Positions 1 to 9,084 are shown, numbered from the stretch's first letter. The stretch is DNA of 64,000 bases from Capilliphycus robustus (GCF_034932365.1 NZ_JAYGHR010000061.1:186001-250000); one strand, 5' to 3'. Notes: generated by a model from the letters alone, not told the origin. Made by a program: numbers and translations.

Positions 1-232
1 AAAGTATCGGCTATCGCCAAAGGCTCCGACCACCCAACCGAATGATGGCGGATTTGGCAACCCCAGGAGGGCCGAATAAGCACCCGTGATGTTTTGAGAG
101 TAAACAGGCTAACACTCCGTCAATCATGTTTTCCCGTTCCAAGAATTTGGCGTTAAGTTCGTCTCGCAGCTTGTCAAAGCGTTTTTGTAGCGTTTGTGAG
201 GTTTGATCCGTTTTGGGCTGTGTGGCGGTCAT
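1..232 (-). pseudogene. MoxR-type AAA+ ATPase, N-terminal part, frameshifted and cut by the window edge
   Basis: The ATG at 232 is preceded on the minus strand by GGAG eight bases upstream, so I prefer it to an upstream in-frame start. The protein opens with a polar helix and then MIDGVLACLLSKHHGCLFGPPGVAKSAIIR, split here only by prose: the lid helix is followed by a Walker A motif GPPGVAKS typical of MoxR/RavA AAA+ ATPases. After IIRL the open frame ends within eight codons (stop at 11-13). In the +1 frame the family-like continuation VVGAFGDSRYF appears, so one extra G (the CCC run at 33-35 on the plus strand) breaks the gene. MoxR ATPases remodel partner complexes, usually with a VWA or DUF3150-type neighbour, as here. 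A sequencing error is an alternative to a true pseudogene; the rest lies outside the window. Confidence 0.7.
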
Positions 233-260
233 GGTGATTTCTCCTTGATGCAAATGGAAA

Positions 261-320
261 TCGAAGGCAGAGGGCAGATGGCAGATGGCAGATGGTTGAG
301 CGCTGCCTTCTGCCTTCGTT
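261..320. repeat. GGCAGATGGCAG hairpin element, short copy
   Basis: CGAAGGCAGAGGGCAG (262-277) pairs with CTGCCTTCTGCCTTCG (303-318), a 16-bp stem with one mismatch. The loop holds tandem GGCAGAT heptads. The same ends bound a larger copy at 15158-15505. It separates the MoxR-like gene from its upstream neighbour. It looks like a cyanobacterial interspersed palindromic repeat or MITE. Confidence 0.75.
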
Positions 321-1709
321 CTAGAATCCAACCGACTCGTCACCTACTGCTGCGGTGGTGATGATGTTTTCGAGTTCGGTTTCAGCAGAAGAAGGGGTTT
401 GGGCTTGCATGGGTTCGGCTTCGGTGTCCGTTTCGTTCTGAGCAACCTTTATACTGCGTCCTGTGGCTTTTTGATAGTCCCGGTTAAACTGGGTCATGGC
501 TTTTTTCAGAGCCTTGCACTTGCCCCTGAACATGGAGATCAGTTGTGCCTGTTGCGCTTCGATATCTTGAATTTCCGAGGGGGCGAGGGCTTCCGGGTCA
601 ATTTCTTCCAGTTTGGCGAGGAATTCTTTGAGTTTGCGATCGCTATCAAGTACCTTCCAAACCTGCTCGAAGCCATCGGTACCGTGACTGACCCGGAGGG
701 AACGGAGGTGGTTGTGAAATTCCTGCAATAAGCCTGGGGCATCCTCTGACCCTTCCCGAAAAGCCCGGTCTAAAGCGTCAATTTCTTCGAGCAACCCGTC
801 CAATTGGGGATTGAATTTGGCTACCACCTTCAGTTCTTTAATGGCTGTTTCCAGTCCGGGGGCTTGCTTGCCGTTGGGTGTGCCTTGAATTTCCCCAAAC
901 CGTTGCAGTACCGAGGCTAATTTCTCCCAACTGGTATTTGCCGCCATTGTCAGTCCGGTGGCGAGCGCCTGCTGTTGGGCAAGATATCCTCGCTCAAATA
1001 ATTCGGCTTCGGCCTTGATGCGCTGCGCTTCGGCTTTGTCAAGTTCAGCTTGCTTGAGTTGTTGGGCGTAGTTAGCCCGTTTTTCCAGGTATTCCCGGTG
1101 GGAGGGAATTTTGGTGAAACGCCGCACCTCCACCCGGATGTCTGACAGTTCCCCCGGACTCGGATATTGCGCCTCGTAAACCTCAAGGGCTGCATCAATG
1201 TCGGTTTGGGAAATCCCCCTAGAATTGAGAATGTCTTCGATATCGTCGAGAAAGCTTTGTTTTTCCTGGGGGTAGAGGACAGCCAAATTTTCGGATTCTG
1301 ACTGGGCTTCAGTTTGCAGTTCTTCAAAGCATTGGAGGGCTTCGCTGATGTCCTGAATGTGGATGACCCGCCCCAATTCAAACACGACGGTCAGCTTTTC
1401 AATGCGATCGCGGATTGCTTCTAACCGTCCTTTGGCGAGTTGCTTTTCGCGGGAAAATGTTACCCGTTTGTTGCCCTTGATTCGGTCTGATTTAACTTTG
1501 AGTTTTTCTCGAACCGCTTCGGGGATTCCCAGATCGGCATCGTCCAATGCCAGGGTTTGTCTCGCCCCATATTTAATGCTGACTTCAAAGATATAAACGT
1601 CTTGGGCAAACGCATCCCATCCTTTGAAGTTTTCCGAGGGTAGGGATGGGGATGTAGGGACTATAAATGTTAGGGGCGGCTTCTGTTTGGTTTCGAGTTG
1701 AGTTGCCAT
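321..1709 (-). CDS. DUF3150-like MoxR-associated coiled-coil protein
   Basis: 462 residues; the gene lies immediately upstream of the MoxR-like ATPase and is co-oriented with it. Residues about 35-130 (the stretch around SIKYGARQTLALDDADLG and LEAIRDRIEKLTVVFELGRV) resemble DUF3150 proteins, which are repeatedly encoded beside MoxR AAA+ ATPases in phages and mobile elements. The middle (about 200-250) is a highly charged Ala/Glu/Lys/Arg coiled coil, and the C-terminal half is helical with another charged stretch. No catalytic motif is visible. The likely role is a substrate or adaptor of the ATPase, but this is inferred from neighbourhood and composition. The family name is from pattern recognition only. 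The C-terminal end abuts the hairpin repeat at 261-320. Confidence 0.6.
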   Translation of the reverse strand: MATQLETKQKPPLTFIVPTSPSLPSENFKGWDAFAQDVYIFEVSIKYGARQTLALDDADLGIPEAVREKLKVKSDRIKGNKRVTFSREKQLAKGRLEAIRDRIEKLTVVFELGRVIHIQDISEALQCFEELQTEAQSESENLAVLYPQEKQSFLDDIEDILNSRGISQTDIDAALEVYEAQYPSPGELSDIRVEVRRFTKIPSHREYLEKRANYAQQLKQAELDKAEAQRIKAEAELFERGYLAQQQALATGLTMAANTSWEKLASVLQRFGEIQGTPNGKQAPGLETAIKELKVVAKFNPQLDGLLEEIDALDRAFREGSEDAPGLLQEFHNHLRSLRVSHGTDGFEQVWKVLDSDRKLKEFLAKLEEIDPEALAPSEIQDIEAQQAQLISMFRGKCKALKKAMTQFNRDYQKATGRSIKVAQNETDTEAEPMQAQTPSSAETELENIITTAAVGDESVGF

Positions 1710-1786
1710 GATTATTAATGAGTGGAGTTGGCAGCGTTCTTTCTTGGTGAAATATTTAAGGGGTCAGTTTTGACCCCCTTTGAGCT

Positions 1787-1981
1787 TCATTCTTCAAGCT
1801 GTTTTACGGCTTCAATCGCCAGTTTTTTAGCCGCTTTGACGAGGGTTTTCCGCATCTCCTGGCCCAAGCTGGTATCTTGGGATAATGCCATCAGCGAACC
1901 GTTATTTGTTGCTGCTTGTGCGAGAATTCCCTGTAAACAAGCTTGGTAGATTTTGTTGAAGTCTTCGTGTTGAGTTTCCAT
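1787..1981 (-). CDS. small conserved-looking helical protein, unknown
   Basis: The open frame extends upstream to 2098, but the ATG at 1981 (METQHEDFNKIYQ) has GGAG seven bases upstream, giving 64 residues. It is mostly helical, ends in a Lys/Ala-rich amphipathic helix (RKTLVKAAKKLAIEAV) and has no membrane segment or recognisable domain. It lies 77 bp upstream of the DUF3150-like gene in the same direction, so it probably belongs to the same transcript as the MoxR module. I do not recognise the family. Confidence 0.5.
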   Translation of the reverse strand: METQHEDFNKIYQACLQGILAQAATNNGSLMALSQDTSLGQEMRKTLVKAAKKLAIEAVKQLEE

Positions 1982-2131
1982 ATTTTTACTCCGGCTTTCT
2001 TGTTCTTTCGTTGTGTCGATTGCAGTTGATTTGTATTTGAGCGGGTTGAATTTTTGTAGGTTCCTTGCGAAAAAATCGGGGACTGAAATCTGCCCCAATT
2101 TGGCGGCGCGAATTCACCTTGAACAAGCCAA

Positions 2132-2278
2132 TCAAGATACCTGGTCGGTGAAGTTGAGTTGCCTCACTGGACTGTTATCAGCTTTGAGGTGCGTCCCTTC
2201 GAGTTCCAATTGAACTTTCAGGTCGATGTCGCGCTGAACCTCGTCAGGGAGTTGTGTAAAAGCTGTTGCTTGTGTCAT
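2132..2278 (-). CDS. short hypothetical protein
   Basis: 48 residues if started at the ATG at 2278 (MTQATAFTQLPDEVQRDID); the frame is open to 2323. The ribosome site is weak, so the start is uncertain. Composition is that of a soluble helical peptide (PDEVQRDIDLKVQLELEG). It is the first gene of the minus-strand MoxR/DUF3150 group, 150 bp upstream of the next ORF. It is short enough that chance is possible, but its amino-acid usage looks protein-like. Confidence 0.35.
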   Translation of the reverse strand: MTQATAFTQLPDEVQRDIDLKVQLELEGTHLKADNSPVRQLNFTDQVS

Positions 2279-2459
2279 GTTGTAAGTAAAGTAACGTTTT
2301 GTTTTTCCCCTCGTTGGCTGCAAATAGCTGTTGAGGGGATGTTTTTGTATTTAGACCTCAAACCGTTCCCTCTCTCCCGTGAATGAGGGTAAAGGCTGTA
2401 TTCAGTTGTCTAGGTGCTGTAGTTTGGTTGATTTTTGTTGTCTCTGTAATCAGTATATG

Positions 2460-2563
2460 TCTATTTTAATGGACTGTCAATCTAAATAAACGTCTATTTT
2501 ATTAGACTTATTTATCAGTCTTCTCAGTCTGTATAAGATATGGCTATTGCAGTAGACAGTCTA
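2460..2563. promoter_or_regulatory. three GTCTA/TAGAC boxes in front of a small XRE regulator: candidate operators
   Basis: GTCTATTTTAATGGAC (2460-2475) and GTCTATTTTATTAGAC (2493-2508) are related 16-mers spaced 33 bp, three helical turns, apart; the second has perfect GTCTA/TAGAC ends. A third box, TAGACAGTCTA (2553-2563), uses the same half-sites in compact form. A -10-like TATAAGAT (2532-2539) lies between boxes two and three. All lie upstream of the preferred start at 2609, as expected for autoregulation. Confidence 0.5.
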
Positions 2564-2608
2564 TTTGGCTTTACTTATGATGAGAGTGGTGTTAAGGGAC
2601 TTATGCCA

Positions 2609-2809
2609 ATGATCAACAAGCTGCGCGAGATGATTGAGTCTCGCCAAGTCACGAAGTACAGCATCTACAAGGACGGAAGGATTTCCAAACAGACTGTGTA
2701 TAACTTGGTTAATAACCCTAGTTTGATACCAGATGGAAAAACTCTTGAGGTATTGTGCGACTTTTTCCAATGTCAACCCAATGAACTTTTGGAGTGGATA
2801 CCAGAATGA
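2609..2809 (+). CDS. XRE/Cro-type helix-turn-helix regulator
   Basis: 66 residues when started at the ATG at 2609 (MINKLREMIESRQ), which has AAGGGA nine bases upstream. Starting at 2540 would add 23 residues that overlap the candidate operator. The body has the Cro/CI layout: recognition helix region ISKQTVYNLVNNPS, then PDGKTLEVLCDFFQCQPNELLEW, the usual ending of small XRE proteins. It probably binds the GTCTA/TAGAC boxes just upstream and controls itself, and possibly the divergent minus-strand MoxR group that begins around 2278. The function of the target system is not shown by the sequence. Confidence 0.85.
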   Translation: MINKLREMIESRQVTKYSIYKDGRISKQTVYNLVNNPSLIPDGKTLEVLCDFFQCQPNELLEWIPE

Positions 2810-3287
2810 ATCTGTCAAGGTGTACTTGTAGGAATCGATTTGAATAAATGTTATGGGTCTAAACTAGATTGACAACTTGGGATTGAGCTAGGTGATAATC
2901 GCTCACCTTAGATGACTATTTGATTGAGTCTTTTCTGGGTGAAAAGACTCGCGCTTTGTTTCTGCGGTTTGAGTAGATAAATTGCGGTGATTAACCCTGT
3001 AATTAATAGCATTAATTTCTCTCAAACAACCCCTACTCATCGTCGTGCAATAAAAATCATGAACCGAAAACTCTGGCACTTCTGCGGAAAAGAACATCCA
3101 GCCAGAAAAATAGTATCATGGGATTGCGCTCCCCGCAGTGGCGAAGCTAATCGCTCCAAAATTCACGACTGTAGTTTTGACTAAAGATAGACCCAATTAT
3201 TAATTGATAAAGTAAAAAGTAGGGAATAGTCACGAGCTTAAGCTGAAATCAAGTTCAATTTTCGATTAATTTTTTGGTGGGTTTCAT
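2810..3287. other. intergenic, no gene supported
   Basis: About 480 bases between the XRE gene and the end of the NACHT-WD40 gene. Short open frames exist on both strands, but none has a convincing ribosome site or protein-like composition. I see no clear hairpin followed by a T run and no sizeable repeat. Confidence 0.5.
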
Positions 3288-6200
3288 TCAAAGGTTTTCT
3301 CCCGTAGAGTTAGAGGATTGGGGTAACGTATCCACCGCACCCAACGCTTTTAAGGTGGCAATTTCTACGTGGGTTAACCCTTTCACTCCGGCAAGGTTTA
3401 AACCGCTATAAATCTTATCACTAATTACCCGTAAACATTCTCCAGTTTCTACATCCCACAATCGAACGGTTTCATCCCAACTTCCACTAACAAGGGTTTT
3501 TGAATCGGATGAAAAAGCAACAGACTTGACCCGGAATGAATGTCCTTCTAGAGTTTGAATGCAATGACCATCACTGAATCTCCACAACTTAATTGTATTA
3601 TCAGAACTTCCACTAGCTAGAGTTTTTCCGTCCGGGGAAAAAGCAACGGAATTGACCCAGTTTGAATGTCCTGCTAAAATTTTAATGCAGCGTCCATCCT
3701 CAAGTCTCCACAACTTAATAGTATGATCGTCACTACAACTAGCTAGAGTTTTTCCATTTTGGGAAAAAACAACGGAATTAACCAAATCTAAATGTTCTTC
3801 CAAAGTCATAAGACAGTGACCATCCTCAAGTCTCCACAACTTAATAGTATTGTCAAAGCTTCCACTGGCAAGAATATTTCCATCAGGTGAAAAAGCAACG
3901 GAGTTGACCCAATCTGAATGCTCTTTTAAAGTCATAAGACAGTGACCATCTAAGCTCCACAACTTGATAGTATTGTCAAAACTTCCACTGGCAAGAATTT
4001 GTCCGTTAGGAGAAAAGGCAACACACCTGACCCCATCTGAATGTCCTTTTAAAGTCTTAAAGCAGTGACCATCTAAGCTCCACAATTTTATAGTTTTGTC
4101 CCGACTACAACTTGCAAGAGTTTGTCCGTCCGGGGAAAAAGTAACGGAGTACAGTAAATCCGAATGTTCTTTTAAAGTAATGAAGCAATAGCTATCACTG
4201 AGCCTCCACAGCTTAATAGTGTTGTCACGACTGCCACTGGCAAAAGTCTGTCCATCAGGAGAAAACGCTACAGAATCAATAGGAGTTGAATGTCCTGCTA
4301 AAGTAGCAAAGCAACGATCATCAATCATTTTCCAAAGCTTTACGATATGGTCACGACTACCACTAGCAAGAGTTTCTCCGTTCGGAGAAAAAGCAACGGA
4401 GTAGACTACAGATAAATGTCCTTCTAAGGTTTTGAGACAGTTACCATCATTGAGTGACCATAGCTTAATAGTAGTGTCATCACCCCCAGTAGCAAAAGTT
4501 TGTCCGTTGGGAGCAAAGGCAACAGAGTAAACCTGATTTGAATGTCCTTCTAAGGTTTTGAAACAGTTACCATCATTGAGTGACCATAACTTAATGGTGT
4601 TATCCAAACTGCCACTGGCGAGAGTTTTTCCGTCAGGAGAAAAAGCAACGGAGTAGACTACAGATAAATGTCCTTCTAAGGTTTTGAAACAGTTATCATC
4701 ATTGAGTGACCATAGCTTAATGGTGTTATCCAAACTGCCACTGGCGAGAGTTTTTCCGTCAGGAGAAAAAGCAATAGATCTGATCCCATGTGAATGCCCT
4801 TTTAAAGTAGCCAGACAAGTAAAATTATTGAGTGACCATAATTTAACAGTGTTGTCATTACTACCACTAGCAAGAATTTTCCGGTTAGGGGAGAAAGCAA
4901 CAGAGTAAACTCGATCTGAATGTTCTTCTAAAATCCTGATGCAGTTGCCGTCACTAAGTCTCCACAGTTTAATCGTTCTATCATAACTGCCACTAGCGAG
5001 GGTTTTTCCGTCGAGAGAGAAAGCAACGGAGTTAACTCCAGACAAATGTCCTTGTAGAACAAGGAGAACTCGTCCGGCTGTTGCCTCCCAGACTTGTACA
5101 ATTCCTCTACTATCACCCACTGCTAAAAACTTGCCATCTGGACTAAAAGCAACAGAGAACACAGTAGTTAAACTTCGATTAAAGATACAGTTTGTAAGCA
5201 TTGTTTCGGTAAAATTTGTTCCTCGAAGGCTGATATTCGAGAAGTTAACGTTTTTAATAACTGTATTGCTGAGGTCGCTGTATTCTAAACTGTGGGAAGA
5301 GTAACGAGTTAACAGTTTGAGAAGATTTCCCGGCCAATAACCAACTTCGGATTCCGTTTGACCCCGTGTCGCTTGAATTAAGTTGAGGAGACGTTCTCGG
5401 ACATTGTTGGGGTTGAGCATTGGTATCGCAAAGTCTAACACGGCTTTTGTTAAGGGAGCGTGTCGCAGTCGATCCGATAAGATGTCTAAGGGTTCGGGGT
5501 CGAAGGTATTCAACGGGGCAATCGTTTCATTGGATTGACGTTTAAAATAGGTTTGCCAAGTATAATTTTGAGCGGTCAGTTGAGTATTAATCCAACGGCT
5601 TTGTTTGGCAACCTCGACAAAATCATCTGCTAAGACGCCCAACTCTGCAAGCAGTTTGTAGGCAACGAAAAACTCCAAAAGCGAACGATGGGCGGGCATA
5701 TAATCCCCGTCGGAATTGCGGATCAGGAGGGTTTGTCCTCTCATGTCATAATCCCAGTGGTCTAAATCCTTTTGTTCTTGAACTTCCGCCGAAAAAATGC
5801 GACGAATCTGATCGGGGAATGAGCGATAATTCAGTGACATTTGCTCGGTTGAAAGCATTTCCCAAGCCAGTTCACAGAGAAAATAAAGTTTATCGGCTAG
5901 AGATGTAAAGGTACGTTCATTGGTAATATCTCGTTCCATCTTGTGTTGTACGGCATAGAGATAAACCCGCGAAATATCCACAGGTTTTCCCGCTTCAATA
6001 TCGGGCAACGCTGCCAAAATCAAATCCACCATCACCGGACGACGTGCCAAGTCCAACAGTTGAGGATTTCCCATCACTTCGTCAACGGTTTCTGAATTAG
6101 TCCGAAAGGATAAAACCTGCCGAATTTGTTCGTCGTTGAACTTCTCCAACTCCAACATTTCAAATTGGGGTGTTTCCCCGGTAAGATTGGCAGTTGAGGC

Positions 6201-7733
6201 TTTTAACTCCGCATTGAGTAAACTTCGACCTTCCTTAGCTTCGGGAAAGTGTTCCGTCCGACAGGTTAAAATTGCCTTTGAACCCGGAACGACAACTTTA
6301 GCTAGTTCCCAAAAATTATTAATCATTGCTTGCCGATCAACCCGTGCTGCCATTTCATCAAACCCATCAAAAATTAGCAGCAACTTTCCCATGCGGTTGA
6401 GTTGTTCAAAAGCGGAATAACCGGGAATTTTTATTTCATGCTTTCGGAAAAAGAATTCGGAAAATAACGACTCAACACTCACGGCTTTTGCGTAATCTCT
6501 CAGAGGAATGACTATCGGTATCCGAGGGCGTTCAACCCGTCGTTTTTTCGCGTCCAAATACTTTTTCAATGCTATCCAAGCATAGTGGAAAGCAAACCAA
6601 GTTTTTCCGGTTCCAAATTCTCCCAAAACGGATAAATGTTCTTTGGCCGGATCATCCAACCAAATATCAATGTAACCTTCTATCCAGCCCTCTCGCTCAT
6701 CGTAGAGACTCATCCCGATCCGTTGTTTTGTTTGGGGATCAATTTCTTCTTTCCTACAAGCCAATGGAACATACATTTCATCAATTTTACGGCTTTTAAC
6801 CTGCTGTTCCAGCCAGTTCAAATATCCATTGAAATCTGCTACTTCGTCCAAGAGTTCATCAAAGGTATAGCAAAATAAATCCCGATTTTCATTTTTTTCT
6901 ACTTCATCTCTGGCGGCGCGACTAATTCTTCGATGGGTAACTAACCAACCTTCATCAGTTTTTTGTGTATCTACAGACTGGCGCAATGCTTGTAAATCAT
7001 CCAGTCCGGCTTCTCTTTCTACTCCTCGAATTAAAACGCGATCAAATCCGCGTCGAGCCGGAATATTAACAATCCATTCAAAGTAATTTTTTCCTGAAAT
7101 ATTATGCGGTTCAAAGTCATATTTTAAGGCTTTAAACCAAGATCGCAGTTGTTGAGACAACTGGGAATCTCGAGTTTGACTCGCAGGCAGAAGTTTTTGA
7201 TAGCTGGCAGAAATTTGAGAGAGTTGGGTTTGAATTTCCGAAAAATTTAGGGTTTGAACCTGCTGTTGTATTTCGGCTAAACTGTTTTGTAGATTTTTCA
7301 GTTTATGGTCAGCTAAAATCTCTTTAGGAAGGCGAGTTTGCTTGATAATTTCAATAAATAAGGCGCTGAACTCTGCCAATTCTCTGCGATAATCAATGTT
7401 GCGAGATTTTATTTGCTGTCCGACATAATAGTTTTCTAAATATTGTTCTGTTTGCTCTAGGAGCAAATTGGGATTGTTTTGTTCAAAGGCTTCTTGAAAA
7501 GCGGATTTGATCTCATCCTCTCGAAAAATTTGAAGAATAGTTTCGGATTTAACGACTCCATATTCAATTAAAGTATAGACATAAATTCCTTCAAAATCTG
7601 CTGGCGGTTCCTCGGGTTTTAATTGAAATTTATTAAGAATTTTCAACGCTTTTTCATTTCGGTTGAGCCGATCTTGAACTGCGACAACTCCCTGAGAAAC
7701 TAACTCGGCAATAACATCGTCAATAATAAACAT
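3288..7733 (-). CDS. REase-like / NACHT / pentapeptide / 14x WD40 STAND protein
   Basis: The ATG at 7733 (MFIIDDVIAELV) has AAGGAAA nine bases upstream, giving 1481 residues. An N-terminal helical part is followed near residues 210-330 by a restriction-endonuclease-like stretch (YFEWIVNIPARRGFDRVLI, then GWLVTHRRIS). The NACHT core follows: Walker A GEFGTGKT near 370 and Walker B LLLIFDGFDEM near 455. A short pentapeptide-like stretch (SDLSNTVIKNVNF) precedes fourteen WD40 repeats from about 855 to 1430, enough for two seven-bladed propellers. Repeats share the core VAFSPDGKTLASGS-DNTIKLW. Such STAND proteins use the propeller as sensor, NACHT for oligomerisation and the N-terminal domain as effector, often against phage. 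The nuclease assignment is inference; NACHT and WD40 are certain. Confidence 0.9.
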   Translation of the reverse strand: MFIIDDVIAELVSQGVVAVQDRLNRNEKALKILNKFQLKPEEPPADFEGIYVYTLIEYGVVKSETILQIFREDEIKSAFQEAFEQNNPNLLLEQTEQYLENYYVGQQIKSRNIDYRRELAEFSALFIEIIKQTRLPKEILADHKLKNLQNSLAEIQQQVQTLNFSEIQTQLSQISASYQKLLPASQTRDSQLSQQLRSWFKALKYDFEPHNISGKNYFEWIVNIPARRGFDRVLIRGVEREAGLDDLQALRQSVDTQKTDEGWLVTHRRISRAARDEVEKNENRDLFCYTFDELLDEVADFNGYLNWLEQQVKSRKIDEMYVPLACRKEEIDPQTKQRIGMSLYDEREGWIEGYIDIWLDDPAKEHLSVLGEFGTGKTWFAFHYAWIALKKYLDAKKRRVERPRIPIVIPLRDYAKAVSVESLFSEFFFRKHEIKIPGYSAFEQLNRMGKLLLIFDGFDEMAARVDRQAMINNFWELAKVVVPGSKAILTCRTEHFPEAKEGRSLLNAELKASTANLTGETPQFEMLELEKFNDEQIRQVLSFRTNSETVDEVMGNPQLLDLARRPVMVDLILAALPDIEAGKPVDISRVYLYAVQHKMERDITNERTFTSLADKLYFLCELAWEMLSTEQMSLNYRSFPDQIRRIFSAEVQEQKDLDHWDYDMRGQTLLIRNSDGDYMPAHRSLLEFFVAYKLLAELGVLADDFVEVAKQSRWINTQLTAQNYTWQTYFKRQSNETIAPLNTFDPEPLDILSDRLRHAPLTKAVLDFAIPMLNPNNVRERLLNLIQATRGQTESEVGYWPGNLLKLLTRYSSHSLEYSDLSNTVIKNVNFSNISLRGTNFTETMLTNCIFNRSLTTVFSVAFSPDGKFLAVGDSRGIVQVWEATAGRVLLVLQGHLSGVNSVAFSLDGKTLASGSYDRTIKLWRLSDGNCIRILEEHSDRVYSVAFSPNRKILASGSNDNTVKLWSLNNFTCLATLKGHSHGIRSIAFSPDGKTLASGSLDNTIKLWSLNDDNCFKTLEGHLSVVYSVAFSPDGKTLASGSLDNTIKLWSLNDGNCFKTLEGHSNQVYSVAFAPNGQTFATGGDDTTIKLWSLNDGNCLKTLEGHLSVVYSVAFSPNGETLASGSRDHIVKLWKMIDDRCFATLAGHSTPIDSVAFSPDGQTFASGSRDNTIKLWRLSDSYCFITLKEHSDLLYSVTFSPDGQTLASCSRDKTIKLWSLDGHCFKTLKGHSDGVRCVAFSPNGQILASGSFDNTIKLWSLDGHCLMTLKEHSDWVNSVAFSPDGNILASGSFDNTIKLWRLEDGHCLMTLEEHLDLVNSVVFSQNGKTLASCSDDHTIKLWRLEDGRCIKILAGHSNWVNSVAFSPDGKTLASGSSDNTIKLWRFSDGHCIQTLEGHSFRVKSVAFSSDSKTLVSGSWDETVRLWDVETGECLRVISDKIYSGLNLAGVKGLTHVEIATLKALGAVDTLPQSSNSTGENL

Positions 7734-8054
7734 TTGATTTATTTTCCTTAACGAACAGCATTTTTTATATGGTCTCGATTCAAGCATTCTCTAAAATTAG
7801 GCGACCGCTCGTTTAACTACCATCCACCTAAAAATGCTACTTATGAGAAACGTGTTCTGTTAGAGGTTTCACAGCTTTTTGTATGCGGAAAAAATCTATG
7901 ACAGCGTATCCTGTGAGCGAATTTGAGTATTTTTAGAGTCCCCGGTATCAGTACCGAGGACAATTAAACGGCAAACCAGCATCAGTTTCATAGCCTAGAG
8001 CCTAAGCTCGTAGAACAGGTCAGATACTTCCTGCTATCTCTAGCTGATTGCTAA
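7734..8054. other. intergenic with an imperfect hairpin
   Basis: No gene is supported. GTCCCCGGTA (7938-7947) pairs with TACCGAGGAC (7952-7961) with one mismatch and a four-base loop. It lies just downstream of the PAS-like gene on the minus strand. No T run follows, so calling it a terminator is uncertain. Confidence 0.4.
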
Positions 8055-8750
8055 TCAATAGATAAACTGAGCATTTGTTCTCAATTCTTCTGGCATAGAG
8101 ATGACCCTGCAATCAAGGACGTAACCCATGCGGCTACAGTCATCAGTTACAACCTCGTAACGGTTGGTAAACTCAAACCAAATGGGAAAACCGTCATCAT
8201 CTTTGTCTATTTTGTTTTTACCAGCGCGATAGCTGAATTCAAACGGTTTATTTTTCTCAGACTGCTTTAAGGTTTGGTGTAACCGCTCCAAGTCAGCAGG
8301 ATGCCAATGATCGCTAATTTTGACGGTCGTTAGCACTTCCGGGTCAACGTTGAACAGTTCACCCGCAGAAGGATTAACCCATAATTGGTAGTTGTCAAGC
8401 GAGGTCATCGCTGCGGGATATTCCAGTTCTGCCAAACGGTTCAGCGTTTTGATGAGGTCGTATGTCCAATATTTGCACGGCTGGGTTACAACCTTAGAAG
8501 TAATCAGTTGTTGATTTTTGGTAGTATTCATAATGCGAGATACAAGAGTTTTCAACTTTGGGGGGATTGTTACCGATTCATCTCCCCATCTAATTTTGAA
8601 AGGTTTCTGAGTTTTATCGGCGGTTGTACAGATTTCATCCAGAAACCAGTTCAAAAAATCAGCAGTAGGTAACTCAGGCTTGGGATTGTCTAAAAAAGTA
8701 GCCCCAAACTCCCATCCCGCTTTACTTGCTATTTCTAATAGTGTCTCCAT
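8055..8750 (-). CDS. PAS-fold-like protein, unknown role
   Basis: 231 residues from the ATG at 8750 (METLLEIASKAGWEFG); an in-frame TTG at 8765 is an alternative. Residues about 100-225 look like a PAS fold: DNYQLWVNPSAGELFNVD, then HWHPADLERLHQTLKQ, then GFPIWFEFTNRYEVV, the order found in PAS/PAC sensors. No kinase, GGDEF or methyl-accepting output domain is present. The first 100 residues are helical and unassigned. Its start overlaps the upstream RHH-like gene by 29 bases, so the two are probably translated together. It may be a ligand-sensing partner of that regulator; this is inference. Confidence 0.6.
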   Translation of the reverse strand: METLLEIASKAGWEFGATFLDNPKPELPTADFLNWFLDEICTTADKTQKPFKIRWGDESVTIPPKLKTLVSRIMNTTKNQQLITSKVVTQPCKYWTYDLIKTLNRLAELEYPAAMTSLDNYQLWVNPSAGELFNVDPEVLTTVKISDHWHPADLERLHQTLKQSEKNKPFEFSYRAGKNKIDKDDDGFPIWFEFTNRYEVVTDDCSRMGYVLDCRVISMPEELRTNAQFIY

Positions 8751-9084
8751 TCCCACATCTCTCAATCAAGCTTGCAACAATTTCGGGACTGATCTTTAAC
8801 TTGGATGCCAGCAAAAAAATTTGAGCCTTGTTCGGTGATTCATTGTTAAGCATCGTTCTGAAGATCTCTAACGCGATCGCATCTTCGTTATCCTCTCCAG
8901 ACAAAGACTCCTCAGACTCTAAAAGATGTGGAGCATGACGCTTTAACCCCTCTTCTATAAACAACCGGATTACTCCTGATGTACTCCTGTGAGTCTGTTC
9001 TGCGTAAGTTTCCAAAGCAGATCGGAACCCTTGAATATCAATCGTTAACCTGTCTTGTCGGCTAGCCATATCATTTTTTATCAC
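8722..9084 (-). CDS. ribbon-helix-helix-like regulator
   Basis: Up to 120 residues. Possible starts are the GTG at 9084 and the ATG at 9069 (MASRQDRLTIDIQGF); the purine-rich AGGTGATA stretch lies between them, so the start is unsettled. The N-terminus (DRLTIDIQGFRSALETYAEQ, then SGVIRLFIEEGL) has the beta-strand plus two-helix pattern of CopG/Arc proteins. The C-terminal half is acidic then helical (KAQIFLLASKLKISPEIVASL). It overlaps the PAS-like gene and probably regulates the pair. An inverted repeat upstream is a candidate operator. Confidence 0.55.
   Translation of the reverse strand: MIKNDMASRQDRLTIDIQGFRSALETYAEQTHRSTSGVIRLFIEEGLKRHAPHLLESEESLSGEDNEDAIALEIFRTMLNNESPNKAQIFLLASKLKISPEIVASLIERCGNGDTIRNSK

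Noticed and set aside
4219..4908. Plus-strand open frames opposite the WD40 repeats
   Set aside because: They are antisense shadows of the repeats, with no starts or family-like text.
7938..7961. Hairpin as a rho-independent terminator of the PAS-like gene
   Set aside because: One mismatch and no T run on the minus strand; listed only as a hairpin.
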